From contig NZ_JADVKT010000003.1 in NCBI RefSeq assembly GCF_016508255.1, forward strand, positions 124,001 through 188,000: 64,000 bases of DNA, written 5' to 3'. A program made the translations under genes and the position numbers. Shown piece by piece: positions 1-7,911 of this stretch (positions within the stretch are counted from its first letter, which is position 1; each line of letters opens with the position of its first letter). This DNA is from Acinetobacter calcoaceticus. Its GTDB lineage: Bacteria > Pseudomonadota > Gammaproteobacteria > Pseudomonadales > Moraxellaceae. The notes beneath the pieces are model-generated. The model saw only the letters and a program-made list of their open reading frames with translations, searched no databases and had not been told where the DNA came from.

Positions 1-56
1 TTTTTTTGGTGCTAAGGTGAATGTCATGTTAAATAAAAATAGAGATAACAAAAGCT

Positions 57-1304
57 ATGACAAGTTTAAATTCGGCCCATGGACGATCTCAAGCGGTTCC
101 TTTGTCAGTATTTGAGCAATCTAAAGATGCCCATATTATTCGCTCTGATGAAGAGGCAATTCAGATTGCAAAGCAACTTGCCCAAGCGTTTGCACATGAG
201 GCATCTGATCGAGATCGCGAGCGCCGTTTGCCGCTCAATGAAATCCAACAGTTCTCACAAAGTGGTTTATGGGCTATTACGGTTCCCAAGCAATTTGGTG
301 GTGCGCAAGTCAAATATCGAACCTTGGCTGAGGTAATCAAAACAATTGCGAGTGTTGACCCATCTCTTGCACAGCTTCCTCAAAATCACTTGGCTTTTAT
401 TGAACATTTACGACTTGATGCAGGGCCAGAACAACAACTATTTTTCTTTAATTTAGTGTTAAGAGGAATTCGTTTGGGAAATGCCTTTTCGGAAAAGCAC
501 AGTAAAACAGTTGCAGACCTCACCACCACGCTCACAAAGACAGAACATGGCTATGAAATTAATGGCAAGAAATTCTTTGCAACCGGAGCATTGCTTGCTC
601 ACTGGATTCCAATTGTTGCAGTAAATGAACAAGGGCAACCTTATGCAGCACTTGTGCCACGAGAGACATCTGGCGTCAATATTATTAATGATTGGTCTGG
701 CTTTGGACAACGTACCACCGCTAGTGGCACTGTTGAGCTTAATCAGGTTCCAGTGCGTGAAGAATATTTAGTTCCGATTTACCAAGCATTTGAACGACCA
801 ACGCCAGCGGGTGCAATTTCTCAATTTATACAGGCTGCGGTCGATGCTGGTATTGCACGAGGTGCGATTGAAGAAACGATTCACTATGTCAAAAACCATA
901 GTCGGGCGTGGATTGATTCTGGTCTAGAAAAAGCGAGCGATGATCCATATACGATTTCAAATATTGGCGACCTAAAAATTAAACTGCGCGCAGCAGAAGC
1001 TGTATTAGATCTGGCGGGAGATGCAATTGACCAAGCAATTGCAGACACGACAGAAGAGCATGTAAATCAAGCCACGCTACTGGTTGCTGAAGCAAAAGTA
1101 CTCACCACAGAAATTGCAATTTTAGCTGCGAATAAGCTTTTTGAATTATCGGGCACACGCTCTACTTTGTCTGAGCTTAATCTGGACCGCCACTGGCGTA
1201 ATGCTCGTACGCATACCTTGCATGATCCCGTTCGCTGGAAATATCACATTGTTGGTAATTATTACCTCAATGGTGTTCAGCCACCTCATCATGCATGGAG
1301 CTAA
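57..1304 (+). CDS. SfnB/DszC-like acyl-CoA dehydrogenase-fold flavin monooxygenase (first of a pair)
   Basis: A 415-residue protein with the acyl-CoA dehydrogenase fold: an N-terminal helical domain (about 35-150), a central beta domain holding the GYEINGKKFF stretch (about 165-180), and a C-terminal helical bundle ending in the RNART-HDP signature. That last motif is typical of the DszC/SfnB group, which uses reduced flavin to oxygenate organosulfur compounds such as sulfones when sulfate is scarce, not of fatty acid dehydrogenases. It starts at the first ATG of the frame, and the next gene begins 30 nt after its stop, so the two probably form one operon. A purine-rich GAG lies about 10 nt upstream as a weak ribosome site. 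The family assignment is good. The substrate cannot be read from the sequence, and any sulfur-starvation control would lie upstream, outside the window. Confidence 0.85.
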   Translation: MTSLNSAHGRSQAVPLSVFEQSKDAHIIRSDEEAIQIAKQLAQAFAHEASDRDRERRLPLNEIQQFSQSGLWAITVPKQFGGAQVKYRTLAEVIKTIASVDPSLAQLPQNHLAFIEHLRLDAGPEQQLFFFNLVLRGIRLGNAFSEKHSKTVADLTTTLTKTEHGYEINGKKFFATGALLAHWIPIVAVNEQGQPYAALVPRETSGVNIINDWSGFGQRTTASGTVELNQVPVREEYLVPIYQAFERPTPAGAISQFIQAAVDAGIARGAIEETIHYVKNHSRAWIDSGLEKASDDPYTISNIGDLKIKLRAAEAVLDLAGDAIDQAIADTTEEHVNQATLLVAEAKVLTTEIAILAANKLFELSGTRSTLSELNLDRHWRNARTHTLHDPVRWKYHIVGNYYLNGVQPPHHAWS

Positions 1305-1334
1305 ATTGAAGAAAAAAATAAGATTAGGAGAATA

Positions 1335-2588
1335 ATGATGACAACTGCTCAAATTGAATTAGAAGAGTTATCCGTAGGCGCCGATTATGAAAAAGTAGCC
1401 AGTAGATTTCGGCCAATTTTTGAAAAAATTGCTCAAGGTGCAATTCAACGTGAGAAAGAACGAATCTTACCTTTTGAACCCATTCAGTGGTTAAAAGAAA
1501 CAAAGTTAGGCGCTGTACGTGTGCCAGTTAAATATGGTGGAGATGGGGTGTCATTACCTCAACTATTCCAGCTTTTAACAGAGTTAGCAGAAGCTGACTC
1601 CAATATTGTGCAAGCTTTACGTGGCCATTTTGCATTTGTTGAAGACCGTTTAGTTGCGCATAAAGAACACTCACAAGAAGTCTGGTTTCAACGTTTTGTG
1701 CAAGGCGATTTAGTCGGTAATGCATGGACCGAAGTTGGAAATGTACAAATTGGTGATGTCGTTACACGAGTAACCAAAGATGCTTCGGGTAACTTGGTGG
1801 TGAACGGTGAAAAGTACTATTCAACAGGAAGTATCTTTGCTGACTGGATCGATTTATTTGCCTACGATGAAGTAAATGACCGCCATGTGATTGCTGCTAT
1901 TTACCGCCATGAAACAGGTGTGAGCGTAATTGATGATTGGGATGGTTTTGGCCAAAAGACAACGGGCAGTGGCACCTTAAAAGTACATCAGGTTCATTTA
2001 CCAGCTTCGCACTTAATTCCATTCGACCAACGTTTTAAATATCAAACTGCTTTTTATCAGGTGGTACACCTTGCGACGCTAACAGGCATTGCACATGCGG
2101 CAGTGGAAACGTTTAGCCAAGAAATTCGTGAGCGAAAACGTATTTTTAGCCATGGTAATGGTGATTTAGTTCGACACGATCCACAAGTTCTACAAGTGGT
2201 AGGGAAAGCTTCTGCTCAAGCATACGCAAGTCAGGCGATTACTTTAAAAACGGCTGAGGCATTGCAAAAGGCTTATGAAAGTCACTTTAGTGAATTAGAG
2301 GTAAAAGAACATCAGTTTAATGTAGATGCTGAGCTTGAGTCCGCACAAGGGCAGGTGGTGATTTCGAATTTGGTACTCGATTTAACCAGCCAATTATTTA
2401 ATGCCTTAGGGGCTTCTGCAAGCAGTGAAGTCAAACAACTCGACCGCTTCTGGCGTAATGCTCGGACGGTGTCTTCACATAATCCATTTATTTACAAAGA
2501 AAAAGTAATTGGAGATTGGGAAGTGAACCGTACTGATTTACCTTTTGTCTGGCAAATTGGAGCAAGTCCACGAGCAAAGTCTGCATAA
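1335..2588 (+). CDS. SfnB/DszC-like flavin monooxygenase (second of a pair)
   Basis: A 417-residue paralogue of the preceding gene with the same domain order and the C-terminal WRNART-HNP signature. The two differ widely, so this is an old duplication or a two-enzyme pathway and not a recent tandem copy. AGGAG sits 4 nt before the ATG chosen here and 7 nt before a second ATG immediately after it, so the true start may be either. An intrinsic terminator follows within 5 nt of the stop, closing the operon. Family knowledge points to FMNH2-dependent desulfurisation or sulfone oxidation. No reductase partner is visible beside it, so reduced flavin would have to come from elsewhere. Confidence 0.83.
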   Translation: MMTTAQIELEELSVGADYEKVASRFRPIFEKIAQGAIQREKERILPFEPIQWLKETKLGAVRVPVKYGGDGVSLPQLFQLLTELAEADSNIVQALRGHFAFVEDRLVAHKEHSQEVWFQRFVQGDLVGNAWTEVGNVQIGDVVTRVTKDASGNLVVNGEKYYSTGSIFADWIDLFAYDEVNDRHVIAAIYRHETGVSVIDDWDGFGQKTTGSGTLKVHQVHLPASHLIPFDQRFKYQTAFYQVVHLATLTGIAHAAVETFSQEIRERKRIFSHGNGDLVRHDPQVLQVVGKASAQAYASQAITLKTAEALQKAYESHFSELEVKEHQFNVDAELESAQGQVVISNLVLDLTSQLFNALGASASSEVKQLDRFWRNARTVSSHNPFIYKEKVIGDWEVNRTDLPFVWQIGASPRAKSA

Positions 2589-2592
2589 AATA

Positions 2593-2621
2593 AAAAAGCC
2601 GATATTTCATCGGCTTTTTTA
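2593..2621. terminator. Bidirectional terminator between the monooxygenase pair and abeM
   Basis: A GCCGAT/ATCGGC stem with a 5-nt loop is flanked by A and T runs, so it can act on both strands. It separates two convergent genes whose stops lie within a few bases of it. Confidence 0.85.
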
Positions 2622-3968
2622 TTAGGTTTGACTTAAACGTTTAGTGTTCAGATAGAGCCTTGAAAGTAATAAAACACAGGCAATACTTAAACCAATGATT
2701 AAGCCGAGCCACACACCAGCTACTCCCCAATGGGTGTAACGTGCCAAATAAAGTCCGATTGGAAAAGCAATCACCCAATACGCCATTAAAGTAATCCACA
2801 TGGGTGCTTGGGTGTCTTGCATACCTCTTAAACAGCCAGCAGCACTGACTTGTAGGGCATCCATTAATTGATAACCCATTGCAAACCAGAGTAAATACAT
2901 GGCAACAGGAAAAACGTTTATATCTTGAGTATAAACCGAGATAATTTGTTCACGGCCTAGGGCAATAAAGGACATGGTCAATAGAGCAAAAAATATTGCT
3001 GTACTTAGACCTATTTTTTGCACTTGGTACATAGAAGCCCAGTTCTTTTCACCATAATACGTTCCCACTCGAATAGTTAAAGCAATTGCAAGTGAAAGCG
3101 GAATCATAAACAGTACTGAGGTAACCGAAATTGCTACTTGGTGCGCGGCAATAAATACTTCGCCCAGTGGGCTAAGAACTAATGCACCTGTACTAAAAAT
3201 ACTGACTTCGAAGAACACTGCTAAACCAATTGGTAACCCAAGCTGTAAAATTCTTTTAACCCAAGTCAGGTTAATTTTATCGAATCGGCTAAAAATAGAC
3301 GTGTGTCGGTAGGCCGAAGCTTTATAAATATAGCCTGCTAATGTAATCAACATCAGCCATTGTAAAATGGAGGTGGCAAACCCACAGCCTGCACTCCCCA
3401 AAGCAGGTATTGGACCTAACCCATGCATAAAGATCATGTTAAGAGGAATCAAAACAACTAAGGCTAGTAAACTAATAGCAGTTACAGGGCGAGGGTGACC
3501 TAAAGCTTCTGAATAGCCACGTAGAGCTGCATACATGGTTACAGCAGGCATACCTAAACCAATTGCATGTAAGAACAAGCTTGCTTTAGGGCGTAAGCTC
3601 TCTGGGACACCGAACACGTGTAAGAAAAAAGGCATAAGCTGCAAAATGAGCATAGCCATTACGCCTAAAATGATGGCGACCCATAATGACTGACGAACAA
3701 TTACAGGAATTTGCTCCATATTTCTGGCACCTTTTGCCTCGGCGACTAAAGGTGTAGTGGCAATCATAATGCCACTGAACAGTAACATGATTGGAATCCA
3801 TAAACCCACGCCCACTGCAATTGCGGCCAAGTCGGTTGCAGATAGATGGCCTGCCATAATCGTATCAATTAACCCAAAACCAGCTTGGGCAAACTGAGTA
3901 ATTAAAATGGGTAGCATTAAATGGAAGAGTTGTTTTAATTCAGACCGAAAAGACGTGACATTCGACAC
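2622..3968 (-). CDS. abeM: MATE family multidrug efflux pump AbeM
   Basis: A 448-residue inner membrane protein with about 12 hydrophobic segments and the duplicated MATE fold. From memory, the N-terminus MSNVTSFRSELKQLF and most of the chain match A. baumannii AbeM almost residue for residue, with scattered substitutions. AbeM is described as a proton-driven exporter of fluoroquinolones, aminoglycosides, dyes and other cationic drugs. The gene starts 32 nt after the stop of the small transporter gene upstream on the same strand, so the two may be cotranscribed. Its ribosome site (AAAGAG) is weak and rather far from the ATG. I see no disrupting mutation. This is a normal chromosomal gene of Acinetobacter and does not indicate acquired resistance. 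Confidence 0.93.
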   Translation of the reverse strand: MSNVTSFRSELKQLFHLMLPILITQFAQAGFGLIDTIMAGHLSATDLAAIAVGVGLWIPIMLLFSGIMIATTPLVAEAKGARNMEQIPVIVRQSLWVAIILGVMAMLILQLMPFFLHVFGVPESLRPKASLFLHAIGLGMPAVTMYAALRGYSEALGHPRPVTAISLLALVVLIPLNMIFMHGLGPIPALGSAGCGFATSILQWLMLITLAGYIYKASAYRHTSIFSRFDKINLTWVKRILQLGLPIGLAVFFEVSIFSTGALVLSPLGEVFIAAHQVAISVTSVLFMIPLSLAIALTIRVGTYYGEKNWASMYQVQKIGLSTAIFFALLTMSFIALGREQIISVYTQDINVFPVAMYLLWFAMGYQLMDALQVSAAGCLRGMQDTQAPMWITLMAYWVIAFPIGLYLARYTHWGVAGVWLGLIIGLSIACVLLLSRLYLNTKRLSQT

Positions 3969-4000
3969 AAAAGGTACTCTTTATAAATATAAAAATGAAG

Positions 4001-4462
4001 CTACCGTTGCAGGGTGAGTAAAACACCGACAAAAATGATGATCCCACCAAGAAACCGCTGCCATGTAACAGGTGTCTTTTCTGTACCCAACCAACCAAAA
4101 TGGTCAAGCAACATGGAAATGAGCAATTGCCCAAAAATGACTAAACCTGAAAAGGTTAAAAAACCAAGTTTAGGTGCAGTATAAATGCTCATACTAATTG
4201 CATAAACCCCAAGAAATCCTCCAGTCCAAAGAATCCATGGAATATTGGATAATTCACCTAAAGTTGGTTTCTCTGCGTTTTGAAAGAACACCATAATTGC
4301 TAAGACAATGGTTCCTACAAAGAATGATAGGAGTGCGGCTTGTAAAGGCGAATGTAATTGTTCTCTGAGCTGAGCATTAATAGCAGTCTGAAAAGCCATG
4401 GCAACACCGATTCCCATAGCGAGGGGTAAAAACAGGAAGAGTTGACTTGAGAATTTCATCAT
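4001..4462 (-). CDS. DMT/DUF606 (YdcZ-like) small membrane transporter
   Basis: A 153-residue protein with about five hydrophobic helices covering most of the chain. It resembles the DUF606/YdcZ branch of the drug/metabolite transporter superfamily: early hydrophobic helix with an N-A-Q-L-R loop, then GGFLGVYAI near residue 80. Proteins of this size are usually half-size transporters that act as dimers. The substrate is unknown. It lies directly upstream of abeM on the same strand and may share its transcript. Two adjacent ATG codons open the frame and the first is used here. The region before it, up to the hemW start, carries the divergent promoters. Confidence 0.75.
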   Translation of the reverse strand: MMKFSSQLFLFLPLAMGIGVAMAFQTAINAQLREQLHSPLQAALLSFFVGTIVLAIMVFFQNAEKPTLGELSNIPWILWTGGFLGVYAISMSIYTAPKLGFLTFSGLVIFGQLLISMLLDHFGWLGTEKTPVTWQRFLGGIIIFVGVLLTLQR

Positions 4463-4578
4463 TTTTATCAGTATTTAAGTATGTTTAAAAACAGTCTAAA
4501 GCAATTAAGGTATGTTTTCATAAGCCCATTGATGCAGTCATGTTAAAATAGAAATATTGTGTAAATTGGACCTGTTCC

Positions 4579-5733
4579 TTGGCTGTATTAAACCCTGCTT
4601 CTATCCCTTTATCTTTATATATCCACATGCCTTGGTGCGTGCGTAAATGCCCATATTGTGATTTTAACTCGCATGCCGTACCAGACGGAGCACTTTCTTC
4701 AGAACTCGAGCAAACCTATTTAAAAGCGTTGTTAGCTGACTTTGAAACTCAACTAGAGATGGCACAGGGACGTTCGATTCACAGTGTATTTATTGGTGGT
4801 GGAACACCTTCACTGATTTCGGCACAGGGTTATGTGTGGCTATTTGCAGAGCTTAAGTCATTGCTTAAGTTTGAAGATGGCTGTGAAATTACCTTAGAGG
4901 CAAATCCAGGAACCGTAGAACATGACCCGTTTGCAGGCTATTTAGAGGCAGGCATTAACCGCTTATCTATTGGTGTGCAAAGTTTTGATACCAATCAATT
5001 GCAAAAGCTTGGACGCATTCATTCAGCAAATAATGCAATCGATGCGATTCAACAGGCAAAGCAGGCTGGTTTTAAGCGAGTCAATGTAGATTTAATGCAT
5101 GGTTTGCCTGAACAGACAATAGACCAAGCACTGCATGATTTAAAGCTTGCTGTAGAAAATGGTGCAACTCATATTAGTTGGTATCAGCTTACCATTGAGC
5201 CAAACACTGTATTTTTTAGAACTCAACCTGTTTTGCCACAAGATGAAATGTTAGAGGCAATTCAGGAGCAAGGTGAGGCATATCTAAAAGCAAATGGTTT
5301 TATAAATTATGAAGTTTCGGCATGGCGTAAAGAGCAGCCTTCAACCCATAATTTAAATTACTGGGAATTTGGTGATTATCTTGCGATTGGGGCCGGTGCT
5401 CATGGCAAAGTGACACGACCAGATGGCGTGTATCGTTTCCAAAAAACCCGTTTGCCGAAAGACTATTTGGCTAAGATTCCTGCTGAACATTTACAAATGA
5501 AAAAAATCGAAGCGGATGAGCTACCTTTTGAGTTCATGATGAATGCTTTACGTCTAAATGAAGGTGTAAACGCTGAATTATATGAGCAACGTACTGGTTT
5601 AAGCCTAGATCATTTAAATGATGTATTAACGTCGCTACGAGTTAGAAAACTATTGGTAGAGGATAGCTCTCGTTTGGCGTGTACAGAGCAAGGTCATATT
5701 TTCTTAAACTCAGTGCTTGAAGAATTTTTATAA
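4579..5733 (+). CDS. hemW: Radical SAM heme chaperone HemW
   Basis: A 384-residue radical SAM protein. The cluster motif CxxxCxxC lies at C20, C24 and C27, followed by the glycine-rich FIGGGTPS segment near residue 75 and a HemN-type C-terminal domain. The order CVRKCPYCDFNSH is that of HemW, once annotated as an oxygen-independent coproporphyrinogen oxidase but now regarded as a heme-binding chaperone that delivers heme to respiratory proteins. The start is a TTG; no ATG occurs before the cluster motif except the one at residue 17, which is too late. A terminator follows 14 nt after the stop. Confidence 0.92.
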   Translation: MAVLNPASIPLSLYIHMPWCVRKCPYCDFNSHAVPDGALSSELEQTYLKALLADFETQLEMAQGRSIHSVFIGGGTPSLISAQGYVWLFAELKSLLKFEDGCEITLEANPGTVEHDPFAGYLEAGINRLSIGVQSFDTNQLQKLGRIHSANNAIDAIQQAKQAGFKRVNVDLMHGLPEQTIDQALHDLKLAVENGATHISWYQLTIEPNTVFFRTQPVLPQDEMLEAIQEQGEAYLKANGFINYEVSAWRKEQPSTHNLNYWEFGDYLAIGAGAHGKVTRPDGVYRFQKTRLPKDYLAKIPAEHLQMKKIEADELPFEFMMNALRLNEGVNAELYEQRTGLSLDHLNDVLTSLRVRKLLVEDSSRLACTEQGHIFLNSVLEEFL

Positions 5734-5747
5734 TTAAGCAAAGAAAG

Positions 5748-5778
5748 AAAAAGCCGCATTATTGGGATGCGGCTTTTT
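5748..5778. terminator. Bidirectional terminator between hemW and the SDR gene
   Basis: AGCCGCAT pairs with ATGCGGCT around a 7-nt loop, with A and T runs on the two sides. It serves the convergent pair on either side. Confidence 0.85.
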
Positions 5779-5790
5779 GATTTTTACGGG

Positions 5791-6546
5791 TTAACGAGTG
5801 GTATAACCACCATTTGCAAAAATTGTTTGACCGGTAATCCACCAACCATCAGTCACCAAGAAGCGGATTAAAGGCTCAATATCTTCAATTTTGGTCAGTC
5901 CGCCTAAGGCTGAGGCTGATTTATGGTAAGCCACCGCTTCGGCAGATTCCTGCCCATAAAAGAAAGGTGTATCCATAGGTCCTGGGGCAACAGCAGTCAC
6001 AGAAATCTGGCGATCACCAAATTCTTTTGAAGCAGCACGAGTGTAATGTTCAACAGGCGCTTTTAAGCCTTCATAGGTTGAATACAGTCCAGTGTAAGCT
6101 GCCAGAAGAGAAGTCACGATTGAGCAGATCTTGCCACCATCATTTAAATGACGACCCGCCGATTGAATAAAGAAATAGGCAATTTTTGAGTTGATATCGC
6201 TCATGCTATCAAACTCTTGTTCTGTCGTTTCTAAGAAGGATTTTTTCAAAACCTTTCCAACAGTATTAATCGCAATATCAATCCCACCAAAATGCTGTTT
6301 GACATCTACGAAAAGTTTTTCGATGTTATCGATATGTGTTAAGTCTGCTTGAATTAAAACTGCATCTACGCCAAGTGCTTTTACATCAGCAAGGGTTTGT
6401 TCTGCATCTGCTTGCGTCTCGGAGCTATTATAATGAATCGTAAGCTTTGCACCTTGCTCTGCAAATTTACGGCTAATCAGTCCACCTAAGTTTTTTGCAC
6501 CGCCAGTAACCAATACAACTTTATCTTTGAGGGTGTGAGTTGTCAT
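5791..6546 (-). CDS. Short-chain dehydrogenase/reductase (SDR)
   Basis: A 251-residue classical SDR. The nucleotide-binding TGGAKNLGG lies at residues 14-22, the catalytic Tyr-x-x-x-Lys is in STYEGLK (about residues 157-163) with a Ser about a dozen residues before it, and the chain ends with the usual TGQTIFANGG segment. The expected Asn-Asn-Ala-Gly segment reads INTVGK, a tolerated variation. The enzyme probably reduces or oxidises a carbonyl/alcohol with NAD(P)H, but the substrate is not evident. It is transcribed divergently from a LysR gene across 112 nt, the arrangement usual for a LysR target. Convergent with hemW. Confidence 0.85.
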   Translation of the reverse strand: MTTHTLKDKVVLVTGGAKNLGGLISRKFAEQGAKLTIHYNSSETQADAEQTLADVKALGVDAVLIQADLTHIDNIEKLFVDVKQHFGGIDIAINTVGKVLKKSFLETTEQEFDSMSDINSKIAYFFIQSAGRHLNDGGKICSIVTSLLAAYTGLYSTYEGLKAPVEHYTRAASKEFGDRQISVTAVAPGPMDTPFFYGQESAEAVAYHKSASALGGLTKIEDIEPLIRFLVTDGWWITGQTIFANGGYTTR

Positions 6547-6658
6547 GATGATTGTTCCTATGATGACTTGTTCTAATGTGTTTTTAGTCTAGATTGGCGG
6601 TAATTTTTGATCAATTATGCTAGTTTGGTTTAACTATTCAGAAAACACGAACAATTAA

Positions 6659-7555
6659 ATGGATCGTTTGCAGCAATTTTTCATTTTTACAGAAGTGGCT
6701 AAACGGCAGAGTTTTAGCGAGGTTGCAAATCATCTGGATTTACCACGTTCTACTGTGACCAGTGCGATTCAGCAGCTAGAAAATCATTACAAAGTTCGCC
6801 TATTTCATCGAACGACCCGCAAAGTAAGTTTGACTCAAGATGGGCAAAGAATATTACCAGAGTGCCAAAATCTATTATTTGACTATGAGCAGCTAGAACA
6901 ATTAATACAAACTCAAAAACAACATTATCGTGGCACATTAAAAATTTCGATGCCCAGTCGAATCGTGCATCAGGTGATTATTCCTGAATTACCAGATTTT
7001 TATAAACGTTATCCGGATATTCACTTGCAGCTCAATAGTTCTGATGACATTACCGATTTAATTGAAAAAGGGATTGATTGTGTTGTTCGGGTTGGCCAGC
7101 TCAATGATAGTAGTTTGATTGCGCGCTTTGTTGGCCATTTGATTATGGTGAACTGTGCAAGTCCTGATTATTTACAGCACTATGGTATCCCTGAACAATT
7201 AGAAGATTTACATCAACATAAATTAATTAATTATGTAGGCCCAGTGGGTGAAAAACAGGGAATGTTCTTCTATCAAGATGGAACAGTCATGATGGATAGT
7301 GTTTTAAGTATTAATAATACGGAGGCTTATATTGCCGCTGCATGTGCAGGCTTAGGAATTATTCAACTGCCTTACTATGATGTACAAGATAAAATCGAGC
7401 AGGGCATTTTAATTGAGGTATTAGGTGCCTATACCGTCCAATCACTTCCACTCAACATTTTGTATCCAAACCGGAGTTATATTCCTAAACGCTTAGAAAT
7501 TTTTATGGACTGGGTGGGGGAAGTGCTACATAAGAAATGTATCGTCATCTTTTAG
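6659..7555 (+). CDS. LysR family transcriptional regulator (divergent from the SDR gene)
   Basis: A 298-residue LysR protein: an N-terminal winged helix-turn-helix (about 1-60, with FSEVANHLDLPRSTVTSAIQQLE), then a periplasmic-binding-protein-like effector domain from about residue 90. The proline-arginine-serine in the recognition helix and the FHRTTRKVSLT wing are typical of the CrgA/YafC-like subgroup that often controls an adjacent oxidoreductase. The likely target is the divergent SDR gene, with operators in 6547-6658. The effector is unknown. A terminator lies about 25 nt after the stop. Confidence 0.88.
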   Translation: MDRLQQFFIFTEVAKRQSFSEVANHLDLPRSTVTSAIQQLENHYKVRLFHRTTRKVSLTQDGQRILPECQNLLFDYEQLEQLIQTQKQHYRGTLKISMPSRIVHQVIIPELPDFYKRYPDIHLQLNSSDDITDLIEKGIDCVVRVGQLNDSSLIARFVGHLIMVNCASPDYLQHYGIPEQLEDLHQHKLINYVGPVGEKQGMFFYQDGTVMMDSVLSINNTEAYIAAACAGLGIIQLPYYDVQDKIEQGILIEVLGAYTVQSLPLNILYPNRSYIPKRLEIFMDWVGEVLHKKCIVIF

Positions 7556-7581
7556 TCATGAAACTAAAATACGATAACAAT

Positions 7582-7612
7582 AAAAAAAGCCTCTCGCAGT
7601 GAGAGGCTTTTT
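7582..7612. terminator. Terminator after the LysR gene and the tRNA-Lys pair
   Basis: AAGCCTCTC pairs perfectly with GAGAGGCTT around a 5-nt loop, with an A run before and a T run after. It lies 7 nt beyond the 3' end of the second tRNA on the minus strand, so it can end both transcripts. Confidence 0.85.
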
Positions 7613-7618
7613 AGAATT

Positions 7619-7694
7619 TGGTGGGTCGTCCGCGACTCGAACGCGGGACCAACGGATTAAAAGTCCGCTGCTCTACCAACTGAGCTAACGACCC
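7619..7694 (-). tRNA. tRNA-Lys (anticodon UUU), distal copy
   Basis: A 76-nt cloverleaf on the minus strand. The acceptor arm GGGTCGT pairs with ACGACCC, followed by discriminator A and an encoded CCA. The D arm (GAGCAG region), the TTCGAGTC T-loop and the anticodon loop CTTTTAA (anticodon TTT) are all plain. It is identical over its full length to the copy 21 nt upstream and probably shares its transcript. Confidence 0.96.
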
Positions 7695-7715
7695 AAATAG
7701 GTCAAAACAGATAAG

Positions 7716-7791
7716 TGGTGGGTCGTCCGCGACTCGAACGCGGGACCAACGGATTAAAAGTCCGCTGCTCTACCAACTGAGCTAACGACCC
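7716..7791 (-). tRNA. tRNA-Lys (anticodon UUU), promoter-proximal copy
   Basis: A 76-nt minus-strand tRNA gene identical to the neighbouring one, with encoded CCA and anticodon TTT in CTTTTAA. The two copies are separated by only 21 nt, so they are best read as one dicistronic tRNA precursor needing cleavage in the spacer. Confidence 0.96.
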
Positions 7792-7811
7792 GTATCGTTT
7801 TGATGTCGCGT

Positions 7812-7839
7812 ATTTTAGCAAGTTATTCAACTAACACAA
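7812..7839 (-). promoter_or_regulatory. Predicted promoter of the tRNA-Lys pair
   Basis: Read on the minus strand, TTGTGT and TAAAAT are separated by 16 nt and lie about 20 nt before the first tRNA. The discriminator after the -10 is GC-rich (ACGCGAC), as is usual for stable RNA promoters under stringent control. This is a motif reading only. Confidence 0.5.
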
Positions 7840-7911
7840 GAGGTAATTCAAAAACATTTGCATGATTGCCTATAAAAAGCACGATTTCCTCTTGTTTAGC
7901 TAAAAAATGAA

